DNA of 5,037 nt from Proteobacteria bacterium UBA7420 (GCA_002469975.1 DKMG01000032.1:1-5037); one strand, 5' to 3'; counted from the first letter of the stretch, positions 1 through 5,037 are shown. Program-made: numbers and translations. Notes: generated by a model not told the origin, from the sequence alone.

Positions 1-90
1 TCTAGCAAGCTAGAGTCGTTTCCGCTCGACTTTCATGTGTTAAGCCTTCCGCCAGCGTTCAATCTGAGCCATGATCAAACTCTTCAATTA
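1..90 (-). rRNA. rrs: 16S ribosomal RNA, 5' end (partial)
   Basis: Read on the minus strand, this begins with a near-exact bacterial 16S 5' end. The conserved 27F primer site (AGAGTTTGATCATGGCTCAG) lies at about 64-83, followed by ATTGAACGCTGGCGG, a form typical of beta- and gammaproteobacteria. Aligned without gaps to E. coli 16S from memory, E. coli position n falls at window position 91 minus n, which puts the mature 5' end at about 90. Only the first 90 bases are present, ending inside the variable helix 6 region (GTCGAGCGGAAACGACTC and CTAGCTTGCTAG). The rest of the gene and any 23S/5S genes lie left of the window. Compared with E. coli, three conserved-region bases differ: A for C at position 43, T for C at 48 and A for C at 58. 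The identity is certain. The exact mature end is inferred from homology. Confidence 0.97.
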
Positions 91-102
91 TAATCATGTT
101 AT

Positions 103-130
103 GTTACTTTTATAAAATATTAAAAGTAAC
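103..130 (-). repeat. perfect inverted repeat (hairpin) in the 16S leader
   Basis: GTTACTTTTA and TAAAAGTAAC (103-112 and 121-130) are perfect reverse complements, giving a 10-base-pair stem with an 8-base AT-only loop. It lies 13 bases upstream of the mature 16S 5' end, inside the precursor leader. It is most simply a local leader hairpin that helps rRNA folding or processing, as local leader stems do in other bacteria. The main RNase III processing stem would pair leader with sequence beyond the 16S 3' end and cannot be seen here. It is too AT-rich and poorly placed to be a terminator, since it would block the rRNA gene. Confidence 0.75.
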
Positions 131-145
131 GAAAAATATTTAAAT

Positions 146-170
146 CTCGTATTTCGAACACCCACACGAG
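146..170 (-). promoter_or_regulatory. boxC-like element of the rRNA leader, within a small hairpin
   Basis: On the minus strand, 155-168 reads CGTGTGGGTGTTCG. It closely resembles the E. coli 16S leader segment TGTGTGGGCACTCG that contains boxC. Flanking CTCGT and ACGAG (minus-strand sense; 166-170 and 146-150) can pair to enclose it in a 15-base loop. It sits downstream of boxA in the same order as in E. coli leaders. A role in rRNA antitermination or leader folding is inferred from position and resemblance. Confidence 0.65.
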
Positions 171-180
171 TAACCAAATA

Positions 181-212
181 TGTTAAAAGAACTTGCCGGC
201 TCTAGGCCGGAA
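181..212 (-). promoter_or_regulatory. boxB hairpin and boxA of the rRNA antitermination leader
   Basis: In the transcribed (minus) direction there is first a GC-rich hairpin, CCGGC-loop-GCCGG (stems 206-210 and 196-200, loop CTAGA). Next comes GTTCTTTTAACA (181-192), close to the boxA consensus TGCTCTTTAACA. boxA binds NusB/NusE in the rRNA transcription complex and prevents Rho-dependent termination of untranslated rRNA. The order boxB, boxA, boxC before 16S matches the E. coli rrn leader layout, which makes the assignment credible. The same hairpin followed by a broken T-run could alternatively act as a weak intrinsic terminator for the ilv operon. Confidence 0.72.
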
Positions 213-218
213 CGAAGA

Positions 219-246
219 ATTGTATACCCTTAAATCTAAATATCAA
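219..246 (-). promoter_or_regulatory. candidate rRNA operon promoter
   Basis: On the minus strand, TTGATA (241-246) and TACAAT (219-224) each match the sigma-70 -35 and -10 consensus at five of six positions. They are separated by 16 bases, the short spacing typical of E. coli rrn P1 promoters. Upstream lies an A/T-rich stretch with AAAATCG directly before the -35, resembling an UP element. This stretch lies across the ilvC stop codon (258-260) and last codons. The predicted start, near 211-213, is just before the boxB hairpin, giving a leader of about 120 bases. There are no other genes between ilvC and 16S, so a promoter is expected here. The exact start and any Fis sites cannot be determined. 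Confidence 0.68.
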
Positions 247-257
247 CGATTTTGTAA

Positions 258-1301
258 CTAATTTTTATCTTTATTTACAAGTCTCTCAGAGTTAAGAAAT
301 TTCATCTTGGACCGCAGCTCAGACCCAACCTTTTCAATAGAGTGGGAAGCGGTATTCTTACGGCATTCCTTCATTATAGGTCCGCCGGATCCATCATTGC
401 TTTGTCGGCAGTCATTAAGAAAATTATCTGCAAACTCGCCTGATTGAATTTGAGATAAGATGCCTTTCATTGCTATTTTTGTATCTGCTGTAATAACTTT
501 TGGCCCACTAACATAGTCGCCAAACTCTGCTGTGTTTGAAATTGAATAATGCATATTTGCGATACCGCCTTCATGTATTAGATCAACAATGAGTTTTGTT
601 TCATGTAAACATTCAAAGTATGCCATCTCAGGGCTATAGCCTCCCTCTACAAGCGTTTCATATCCTGCTTTAATAAGTTCTGTCATTCCGCCGCAAAGAA
701 CAGCCTGCTCTCCAAAAAGATCTGTTTCAGTCTCTTCTTTAAATGTGGTCTCCAGCACACCCGCTCTAGTACCGCCATTTGCCTTTGCATAAGACAGTGC
801 TATATCTTTTGCGGAATGCTCAGATGAGCTTTGACCATCTTTATATATAGCAATTAATGATGGAACCCCCCCACCATTTACATATGTGCTTCTAACGGTG
901 TGTCCAGGCCCCTTGGGAGCAATCATAATGACCGAAGTATTCTCTCCAGGAATTATTTTATTGAAATGCACATTGAAGCCGTGTGCAAATGCCAGAACTG
1001 CATTTGATTTAAGATTGGGTTGTATCTGAGATTCAAAAATTGCCTGTTGAAATTCGTCTGGCGCTAGGATCATTACTAAGTCCGCTCCATCAACAGCCTC
1101 TGTAACAGGGGCAACCTTTAAACCTGCTGCCTCTGCTTTCTTCCAAGAAGAAGACTCTTCTCTCAAGCCAACTGTAACGTCAACGCCGGAGTCCTTTAAA
1201 TTATTTGCATGAGCATGCCCTTGAGAGCCATAACCAATAATGGTGACCTTGAGACCTTGAATAATTTCAAGATTTGCATCCTCGTCATAAAAAATTTTCA
1301 T
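258..1301 (-). CDS. ilvC: ketol-acid reductoisomerase, class I (NADP+)
   Basis: IlvC catalyses the Mg2+-dependent alkyl shift and NADPH reduction of 2-acetolactate (or 2-aceto-2-hydroxybutyrate) to the dihydroxy acids of valine/isoleucine synthesis, in the cytoplasm. The 347-residue protein has the N-terminal Rossmann motif GYGSQGHAHANNL (residues 23-35). The cofactor loop GLREESSSW (45-53) carries R47 and several serines, which favours NADPH. Catalytic H107 lies in AHGFN and K130 in APKGPGHTVR. The C-terminal knotted domain has metal ligands D194 and E198 (TDLFGEQ), and E230 and E234 (YFECLHE), plus S255 in YSISNTAE. It is about nine residues longer than the 338-residue Pseudomonas enzyme as I recall it, through short insertions near 156-160 and 300-307; no active-site residue is missing. 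The start has an AGGAG Shine-Dalgarno. It is the last gene of the ilv operon, 9 bases after ilvH, and the rRNA promoter follows immediately. Confidence 0.97.
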   Translation of the reverse strand: MKIFYDEDANLEIIQGLKVTIIGYGSQGHAHANNLKDSGVDVTVGLREESSSWKKAEAAGLKVAPVTEAVDGADLVMILAPDEFQQAIFESQIQPNLKSNAVLAFAHGFNVHFNKIIPGENTSVIMIAPKGPGHTVRSTYVNGGGVPSLIAIYKDGQSSSEHSAKDIALSYAKANGGTRAGVLETTFKEETETDLFGEQAVLCGGMTELIKAGYETLVEGGYSPEMAYFECLHETKLIVDLIHEGGIANMHYSISNTAEFGDYVSGPKVITADTKIAMKGILSQIQSGEFADNFLNDCRQSNDGSGGPIMKECRKNTASHSIEKVGSELRSKMKFLNSERLVNKDKN

Positions 1302-1307
1302 TACTTT

Positions 1308-1312
1308 CTCCT
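1308..1312 (-). promoter_or_regulatory. ribosome binding site of ilvC
   Basis: Minus-strand AGGAG ends six bases before the ilvC ATG and overlaps the ilvH stop codon (TAGGAG). It is the only strong Shine-Dalgarno in the operon: ilvI, ilvH and rluD have weak or no obvious purine boxes. It fixes the ilvC start and suggests efficient initiation coupled to ilvH termination. Confidence 0.85.
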
Positions 1313-1799
1313 ATATTGTTAAAACCTTTTCACCTTCATGCAAGCCCAGGCTGCCAGACCTGACAAGCTCCACTAAATTACCTCTTCCAATTGCCTTGAT
1401 GGCTATCTCAATGTCAGAAGAAGAGCCTACAGCAGACATTACAATCACTTTAGTATTTTTTTCTAGCATCCTGCCGCCAAGTGGCTTTAAAATCTTTTGA
1501 ATCTTCTCAGCAAGTTTTAATTTATTAAATTTAATTAGAATGAATTCATACTCATGGTGTTCGCCTTCCGTTAAATCAGCGACCTTTATCACATCGATAA
1601 TTTTATTAATCTGCTTGGTAATTTGCTCCACATCATTCTCTGATCCCCGAGTTGTTACTGACATTCTAGAGTAAGTCCCATCAAATACAGGCCCCACGTT
1701 CAGACTCTCAATGTTATAGCCACGCTGATGAAATAAGCCCACAACCCTTGCAAGTGCTCCAGGTTTGTTCTCAATTAAGATGGAAATAATTCGCTTCAT
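1311..1799 (-). CDS. ilvH: acetolactate synthase small (regulatory) subunit
   Basis: This is the regulatory subunit of acetohydroxyacid synthase (also named IlvN). It activates the catalytic subunit and confers valine feedback inhibition. The 162-residue product matches the usual length of about 163 for IlvH. The N-terminal ACT domain (about 1-75) begins MKRIISILIENKPGALARV and continues with LFHQRGYNIESL. It keeps G14 and N29, positions whose mutation causes valine resistance in E. coli IlvH, so feedback control is probably intact. E. coli S17 is alanine here. The C-terminal domain (about 80-160) ends with the familiar VELVRSGSLGL motif. I chose the ATG at 1799 over an in-frame ATG at 1823 because homologues begin at MKRI/MRRI and because 1799 gives an ATGA overlap with the ilvI stop, implying translational coupling. 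No convincing Shine-Dalgarno precedes it. Confidence 0.95.
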   Translation of the reverse strand: MKRIISILIENKPGALARVVGLFHQRGYNIESLNVGPVFDGTYSRMSVTTRGSENDVEQITKQINKIIDVIKVADLTEGEHHEYEFILIKFNKLKLAEKIQKILKPLGGRMLEKNTKVIVMSAVGSSSDIEIAIKAIGRGNLVELVRSGSLGLHEGEKVLTI

Positions 1800-3532
1800 G
1801 CTTTTATATTTTTGGTGATCCACATATCTTGCATGCTGCCATTTGGAGCAACTAACATTGGGTAAACGTGTTCATTTGGGTCGACATACACATCCACAAA
1901 AACCAACCGATCTTTCATTGCAAATGCTTTGTTAAGAGTTTTTCGTAATTCAGATTGCTTGGTTACTTTCATACCAACATGGCCATAGGACTCTGCTAGC
2001 TTGACAAAATCAGGAAGAGAATCAGCATATGTGCTTGCAGAATATCTGCCGCCATAGTTCATATCTTGCCATTGCCTCACCATACCCAGAGCTTCATTAT
2101 TAATATTAATAATTTTAATTGGTAAGTTATATTGCATGCAGGTAGATAGTTCTTGGATACACATTTGAATGCTGCCTTCGCCAGTTACGCAAACTACTTC
2201 ATGTTTTGGATACGCTAGTTTTACGCCCATTGCAGCAGGCAGGCCAAAACCCATCGTGCCTAAACCACCTGAGTTAATCCACCGACGTGGCTTATTAAAG
2301 TGATAATACTGAGCCACAAACATTTGATGCTGCCCGACGTCTGACGTGACATAAGCATTACCTTTGGTTGCATGATATAGCTCTTGCACGACAACCTGAG
2401 GGAGGATCATTTTAGATTTTGTTTTTTGAAGATATAGATCATGGTTTAATCCATGTTTTGTGCGCCAAGTAGATATCTGACCATTCCATGATTCCAACGC
2501 ATCGGAATCAATTTTTAACTTGGAGCGTTTAATTTCTTTTATGAGCGCAATAAGAGACTCTTTGACTTGACCCACAATTGGAATATTAGCGTTGATGATC
2601 TTTGAGATAGAAGCTGGATCTACATCAATATGAATAATTCTAGCTTTAGGAGCAAAAAGAGATGGGGTATTAGTAATTCGATCGTCGAACCTTGCTCCGA
2701 TAGCTAAAATTACATCTGCATTATGCATCGCCATGTTGGCTTGATAGGTTCCATGCATCCCAAGCATGCCTGTAAAATACTTATCATTGGAGGGGTAGGC
2801 TCCTAGTCCCATCAAGGTATGTGCTACCGGTGCTTTTAAAATTTTATTTAAGGCAATCAGCTCTTTGTGTGCATCCCCAAGAATTACACCGCCGCCAGCA
2901 TAAATCACTGGCCTTTCTGCAGATAAGAGGTTTTTTGCAGCCTTTTTAATTTGGCCGGGGTGAGGCAAAACCCTTGGCTGATATGAGCGCAAAGTCACTT
3001 GCTTAGACCTTTTGTATTGAAAGAGCTTGGAGGGATCAGTCTTATCTTTAGGGATATCAATGACCACTGGCCCGGGCCTCCCCGAGGTTGCTATGTAAAA
3101 AGCTTCTTGGATAATACGAGGAATATCTTCAGCATTTTGCACAATAAAACTATGTTTAACTATAGGTCTTGAAATACCGATCATATCTGTTTCCTGAAAG
3201 GAATCTGTACCAATAAGATGGCTTTGCACTTGCCCAGAAATAACAATTAATGGAATGGAGTCCATATATGCAGTTGCCAGGCCAGTAATGGCATTAGTCG
3301 CTCCAGGTCCAGAGGTTACAAGCGCTACGCCAGGTTTACCAGTAGCTCGCGAGTAGCCATCAGCTGCGTGAGTTGCGCCTTGCTCATGTCGCACTAAAAT
3401 ATGTTGAAGGGCTTTTTGCCTAAAAATGGCATCATAAATATGCAAGGCAGCGCCACCGGGGTACCCGAACAGAAATTTTACACCCTCATCTTTAAGGGCG
3501 CGCATTAGAAGGTCTCCACCAGACAGTTTCAT
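1796..3532 (-). CDS. ilvI: acetolactate synthase large (catalytic) subunit, biosynthetic
   Basis: This thiamine-diphosphate and FAD-dependent enzyme (also named IlvB) condenses two pyruvates to 2-acetolactate, or pyruvate with 2-oxobutyrate. It is the first common step of branched-chain amino acid synthesis. The 578-residue length is normal for the family. The Pyr domain (about 4-165) contains FGYPGG, catalytic E50 in RHEQGA, SGPGATN (74-80) and GRPGPV (151-156). The central FAD-binding domain (about 190-330) contains GMLGMHG (255-261) and GARFDDR (279-285). The PP domain (about 380-560) carries the ThDP/Mg motif from GEG at 451-453 to NN at 478-479. W488 lies in MVRQWQDM, the conserved tryptophan linked to 2-oxobutyrate preference and herbicide binding. 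The metal-ligand motif is GEG rather than GDG, a variant I recall in related proteobacterial enzymes. The reading frame is closed upstream by a stop and homologues start at the same point, which supports the 3532 ATG despite a poor Shine-Dalgarno. Confidence 0.97.
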   Translation of the reverse strand: MKLSGGDLLMRALKDEGVKFLFGYPGGAALHIYDAIFRQKALQHILVRHEQGATHAADGYSRATGKPGVALVTSGPGATNAITGLATAYMDSIPLIVISGQVQSHLIGTDSFQETDMIGISRPIVKHSFIVQNAEDIPRIIQEAFYIATSGRPGPVVIDIPKDKTDPSKLFQYKRSKQVTLRSYQPRVLPHPGQIKKAAKNLLSAERPVIYAGGGVILGDAHKELIALNKILKAPVAHTLMGLGAYPSNDKYFTGMLGMHGTYQANMAMHNADVILAIGARFDDRITNTPSLFAPKARIIHIDVDPASISKIINANIPIVGQVKESLIALIKEIKRSKLKIDSDALESWNGQISTWRTKHGLNHDLYLQKTKSKMILPQVVVQELYHATKGNAYVTSDVGQHQMFVAQYYHFNKPRRWINSGGLGTMGFGLPAAMGVKLAYPKHEVVCVTGEGSIQMCIQELSTCMQYNLPIKIININNEALGMVRQWQDMNYGGRYSASTYADSLPDFVKLAESYGHVGMKVTKQSELRKTLNKAFAMKDRLVFVDVYVDPNEHVYPMLVAPNGSMQDMWITKNIKA

Positions 3533-3565
3533 GGGTTGAATATTTTTTACTAAAAACTAATGAGT

Positions 3566-3593
3566 TTTATACATCAATTACACTGAAAAACAA
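3566..3593 (-). promoter_or_regulatory. candidate promoter of the ilvIHC operon
   Basis: In the 85-base gap between rluD and ilvI, the minus strand has TTGTTT (3588-3593) and TATAAA (3566-3571) separated by 16 bases. The -10 matches five of six consensus bases; the -35 is weaker. The predicted transcript would start about 25-30 bases before the ilvI ATG, leaving no room for a classical ilv leader-peptide attenuator. No terminator hairpin is visible after rluD, so read-through from rluD is also possible. Lrp control, known for E. coli ilvIH, cannot be judged from the sequence. Confidence 0.45.
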
Positions 3594-3617
3594 GTTATAG
3601 GAATAGTTTACAGCTTA

Positions 3618-4553
3618 TTAAAGGGTTGCTAGAGAGCTAATTAAAGATCTTATATCTTCAGGGGGCGAGCATTGAAATTCAATTTGATCTCCAGAATCAA
3701 TGGACGCAAAACCAATTTTAGATGCATGTAAGGCTTGACGCGGAAATTGCTGGATCAAAGGCATTACCTCCTTGCTAGTATCTCTTGCAATTAAATTACG
3801 AGGGTTATAAAGCCTGTCTCCAATAATAGGTAATTTATGATGACTAAGATGCACTCTGATCTGATGGGTTCGGCCAGTCTCTATCTCCACTGCAACATGA
3901 GAGTATCCATTGTAAAATTTGACTAAAGAAACGTGAGAAAGGGCATCACGACCAAAGTCAGTGGTGCGCATTTTTATCCTATTTCGCGGATCTCTTTCAA
4001 TCGCTAAGTCAATAGAAAAGCTTCCAATCACTTGCCCAACAACCAAGGCTTCATATTGCTTGTAAACTTCCCTGGTTTGCAGCTTATCAACAAAAAAACT
4101 TCTAAATTTTTCAGTTTTAGCTATTACAAGAAGGCCTGAGGTATCTTTATCTAGGCGATGGACAATCCCGCATCTTGGTAACTTTATTAGTTCTGGATAA
4201 TGAAAAGCAAGTGCATTAGCAAGAGTCCCATTGTTGCAGCCTGCACCTGGATGCATTACTAAGCCTGGAGGCTTATTGATAACCAGAAAATCTTGTTCTT
4301 CATGGTGGACATTCAGAGTAATATCTTCAGCCTCCCATGAGACTCGATTTTCTAGCGTGGGCTCAAGAGCTAGCTCATCCCCATCATGTATCTTATCTTT
4401 TGCTCTTAATATCTCCCCGTTCACAAGTAAATTCCCTGACTCAATCCATCTTTGAATTTGACTACGTGAATAATCTGCAAACAAAGTAGTGGCGGCTTGA
4501 TCAAGCCTGGAGTTATGGAAATCTATACTAATTATTTGGATTAACTTGGTCAT
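3618..4553 (-). CDS. rluD: 23S rRNA pseudouridine synthase RluD
   Basis: RluD-type enzymes isomerise uridines in helix 69 of 23S rRNA (1911, 1915 and 1917 in E. coli) and support late 50S assembly. The 311-residue protein has an N-terminal S4 RNA-binding domain (about 15-62; YSRSQIQRWIESGNLLVNG). The RsuA/RluA-family catalytic domain follows, with INKPPGLVMHPGAG (92-105), catalytic D135 in the GIVHRLDKDTSGLLV block, ETGRTHQIRVHL (225-236) and the RQALHA motif (272-277). The motif set and neighbour fit RluD better than RluA or RluC: the HPGAG form and a divergent bamD are the typical gammaproteobacterial arrangement. It is slightly shorter than the 326-residue E. coli protein, with the difference mostly in the C-terminal tail. 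The start is chosen because homologues begin about 15-20 residues before the LDQA segment. The preceding purine stretch (AAGAAAG) is a weak Shine-Dalgarno. Confidence 0.93.
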   Translation of the reverse strand: MTKLIQIISIDFHNSRLDQAATTLFADYSRSQIQRWIESGNLLVNGEILRAKDKIHDGDELALEPTLENRVSWEAEDITLNVHHEEQDFLVINKPPGLVMHPGAGCNNGTLANALAFHYPELIKLPRCGIVHRLDKDTSGLLVIAKTEKFRSFFVDKLQTREVYKQYEALVVGQVIGSFSIDLAIERDPRNRIKMRTTDFGRDALSHVSLVKFYNGYSHVAVEIETGRTHQIRVHLSHHKLPIIGDRLYNPRNLIARDTSKEVMPLIQQFPRQALHASKIGFASIDSGDQIEFQCSPPEDIRSLISSLATL

Positions 4554-4554
4554 T

Positions 4555-4583
4555 GGAAACTTTCTTGCTTTCTTTTGATCTAA
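4555..4583 (+). promoter_or_regulatory. candidate sigma-E (RpoE) promoter for bamD
   Basis: GGAAACTT (4555-4562) resembles the RpoE -35 element GGAACTT: aligned at CTT it matches six of seven positions. It is followed after exactly 16 bases by TCTAA (4579-4583), a full match to one RpoE -10 form. The spacing equals that of well-known E. coli RpoE promoters such as degP. E. coli bamD belongs to the RpoE regulon, which adds plausibility. The predicted start, near 4590, leaves an untranslated leader of about 50 bases. It is inferred from motif and context only, and the presence of RpoE in this organism is not shown. Confidence 0.45.
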
Positions 4584-4592
4584 TGTACTGGA

Positions 4593-4621
4593 ATTAACCT
4601 AAATCTGTTAATAAATGTAAA
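4593..4621 (-). promoter_or_regulatory. candidate sigma-70 promoter for rluD
   Basis: On the minus strand TTTACA (4616-4621, five of six matches to the -35) is followed after 17 bases by GTTAAT (4593-4598, four of six). An overlapping alternative is TTAACA (4606-4611) with TACATT (4582-4587) at an 18-base spacing. Either would drive rluD from the 86-base divergent region. In an AT-rich genome such matches arise easily, so only the general location is credible. Confidence 0.35.
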
Positions 4622-4623
4622 AT
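4594..4623 (+). promoter_or_regulatory. candidate sigma-70 promoter for bamD
   Basis: TTAACC (4594-4599, four of six matches) and TAAAAT (4618-4623, five of six) are 18 bases apart and lie just upstream of bamD. The transcript start would fall near 4630, giving a leader of only about 10 bases. It overlaps the rluD promoter candidate on the other strand and lies downstream of the sigma-E-like candidate. The match is weak and AT-rich. Confidence 0.3.
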
Positions 4624-4639
4624 AACACGGATGGAAATA

Positions 4640-5037
4640 ATGAAAAAAAAAATTAGAGCTGTAGTAGTTTTCAGTATCGTTCTTCCCCTTGTATTTTTGA
4701 CAAGCTGTAATTCAGATGGACCAGAGATAGAGAAGCCAGAAAAAATTTACTACGACCTTGCCCAAAGACGCATGAAGGCAAATAACTTTTTTTCTGCAAT
4801 CGAATCTCTTGAGGCGATTGAAGCGAGGTATCCCTTTGGGCGTTACGCAGAACAAGCACAGTCTGAGTTGATTTATGCATATTTTATGAATGGTGAAGAT
4901 GAAGCATCCCATGAAGCAGCTGAAAAATTTATTCGATTGAATCCGCGGCATCCAAATATAGATTATGCCTACTTTATGAGGGGCATAGCCAGTTACACCA
5001 GAGACAAGGGGATGTTTGCAAGAGTCTTCAAATCTGA
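4640..5037 (+). CDS. bamD: outer membrane protein assembly factor BamD (lipoprotein), 5' part
   Basis: BamD (YfiO/ComL) is the essential lipoprotein partner of BamA in the complex that inserts beta-barrel proteins into the outer membrane. The visible 132 residues begin with a lipoprotein signal peptide: MKKKIR, a hydrophobic stretch (VVVFSIVLPLVFL), then lipobox LTSC with the lipidated cysteine at residue 23. N24 follows it, so there is no aspartate inner-membrane retention signal. TPR-type repeats follow from about residue 33 (EKIYYDLAQRRMKANNFFSAIESLEAIEARYPFG; then AYFMNGEDEASHEAAEKFIRLNPRHP). The segment YAYFMRGIASY (109-119) is characteristic of the family. The frame is open to the window end, so roughly the second half (E. 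coli BamD is 245 residues) is missing. The start at 4640 is preferred over an in-frame ATG at 4631 because a GGA-containing purine box sits just before it and the signal peptide is then normal. It is divergent from rluD across 86 bases, as in E. coli. Confidence 0.94.
   Translation, partial: MKKKIRAVVVFSIVLPLVFLTSCNSDGPEIEKPEKIYYDLAQRRMKANNFFSAIESLEAIEARYPFGRYAEQAQSELIYAYFMNGEDEASHEAAEKFIRLNPRHPNIDYAYFMRGIASYTRDKGMFARVFKS

Noticed and set aside
103..130. Perfect hairpin as an intrinsic terminator of the ilv operon
   Set aside because: Its stem is AT-rich and lies just before the mature 16S end, downstream of the rRNA promoter, so terminating there would silence rRNA.
866..872. Seven-cytosine run (G7 on the coding strand) in ilvC as a frameshift or phase-variable site
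   Set aside because: It encodes the conserved GGG of the GGGVP motif, the frame is intact on both sides, and glycine codons explain the run.
1800..1823. Upstream ATG at 1823 as the ilvH start
   Set aside because: It would add eight residues (MDHQKYKS) not seen in homologues, which begin at MKRI/MRRI; the ATGA overlap at 1799 is the better start.
2174..2182. GEG instead of GDG in the ThDP/Mg motif of IlvI as a sign of lost activity
   Set aside because: Glutamate still offers a carboxylate, all surrounding residues are canonical, and I recall the same GEG form in other beta- and gammaproteobacterial acetolactate synthases.
3555..3572. Mini-ORF ATG-TAT-AAA-ACT-CAT-TAG upstream of ilvI as an attenuator leader peptide
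   Set aside because: It has only five codons, none for Ile, Val or Leu, no terminator/antiterminator hairpins follow, and it overlaps the likely -10 element.
4231..4455. Open frame of 74 codons on the plus strand
   Set aside because: It lies wholly antisense within rluD, has no family resemblance, and the rluD frame there contains conserved motifs.
4671..4951. Two overlapping open frames on the minus strand (69 and 79 codons)
   Set aside because: Both are antisense to bamD, whose plus-strand frame shows a lipobox and TPR motifs and runs off the window end.

Overview
This AT-rich window looks like chromosome from a gammaproteobacterium. Three things point that way: the start of a 16S rRNA with a typical gamma/betaproteobacterial 5' end, the divergent rluD/bamD pair familiar from gammaproteobacteria, and an ilvI-ilvH-ilvC operon of the Pseudomonas type. 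The genus cannot be named from what is visible. Gene packing is tight: junctions within the ilv operon range from a 4-base overlap to 9 bases, and the larger gaps are about 85 bases.

From left to right, almost everything is transcribed leftward (minus strand). Positions 1-90 are the first 90 bases of a 16S rRNA gene, whose body lies outside the window. Positions 91-257 hold its leader and promoter, with a recognisable boxB-boxA-boxC antitermination arrangement, a perfect hairpin near the mature 5' end, and a -35/-10 pair that starts right after the ilvC stop codon. Next come ilvC (ketol-acid reductoisomerase, 258-1301), ilvH (acetolactate synthase small subunit, 1311-1799) and ilvI (acetolactate synthase large subunit, 1796-3532). 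ilvI and ilvH overlap by ATGA. Upstream of them is rluD (23S rRNA pseudouridine synthase, 3618-4553). The 86-base region 4554-4639 is a divergent promoter region. On its right bamD, an outer-membrane-assembly lipoprotein gene, runs rightward and is cut by the window end after 132 codons.

The ilv genes encode two consecutive steps of branched-chain amino acid synthesis. Acetolactate synthase condenses pyruvate (or pyruvate plus 2-oxobutyrate), and IlvC isomerises and reduces the product. The small subunit keeps residues linked to valine feedback. RluD and the rRNA operon both serve ribosome production, and BamD serves outer-membrane biogenesis.

I found no mobile element, CRISPR array, tRNA or unknown protein family, and no sign of a novel multi-gene system. 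The points worth a second look are mostly regulatory: the compact rRNA promoter and leader abutting ilvC without a clean terminator, a sigma-E-like promoter candidate for bamD, and a ten-adenine run immediately after the bamD start codon.
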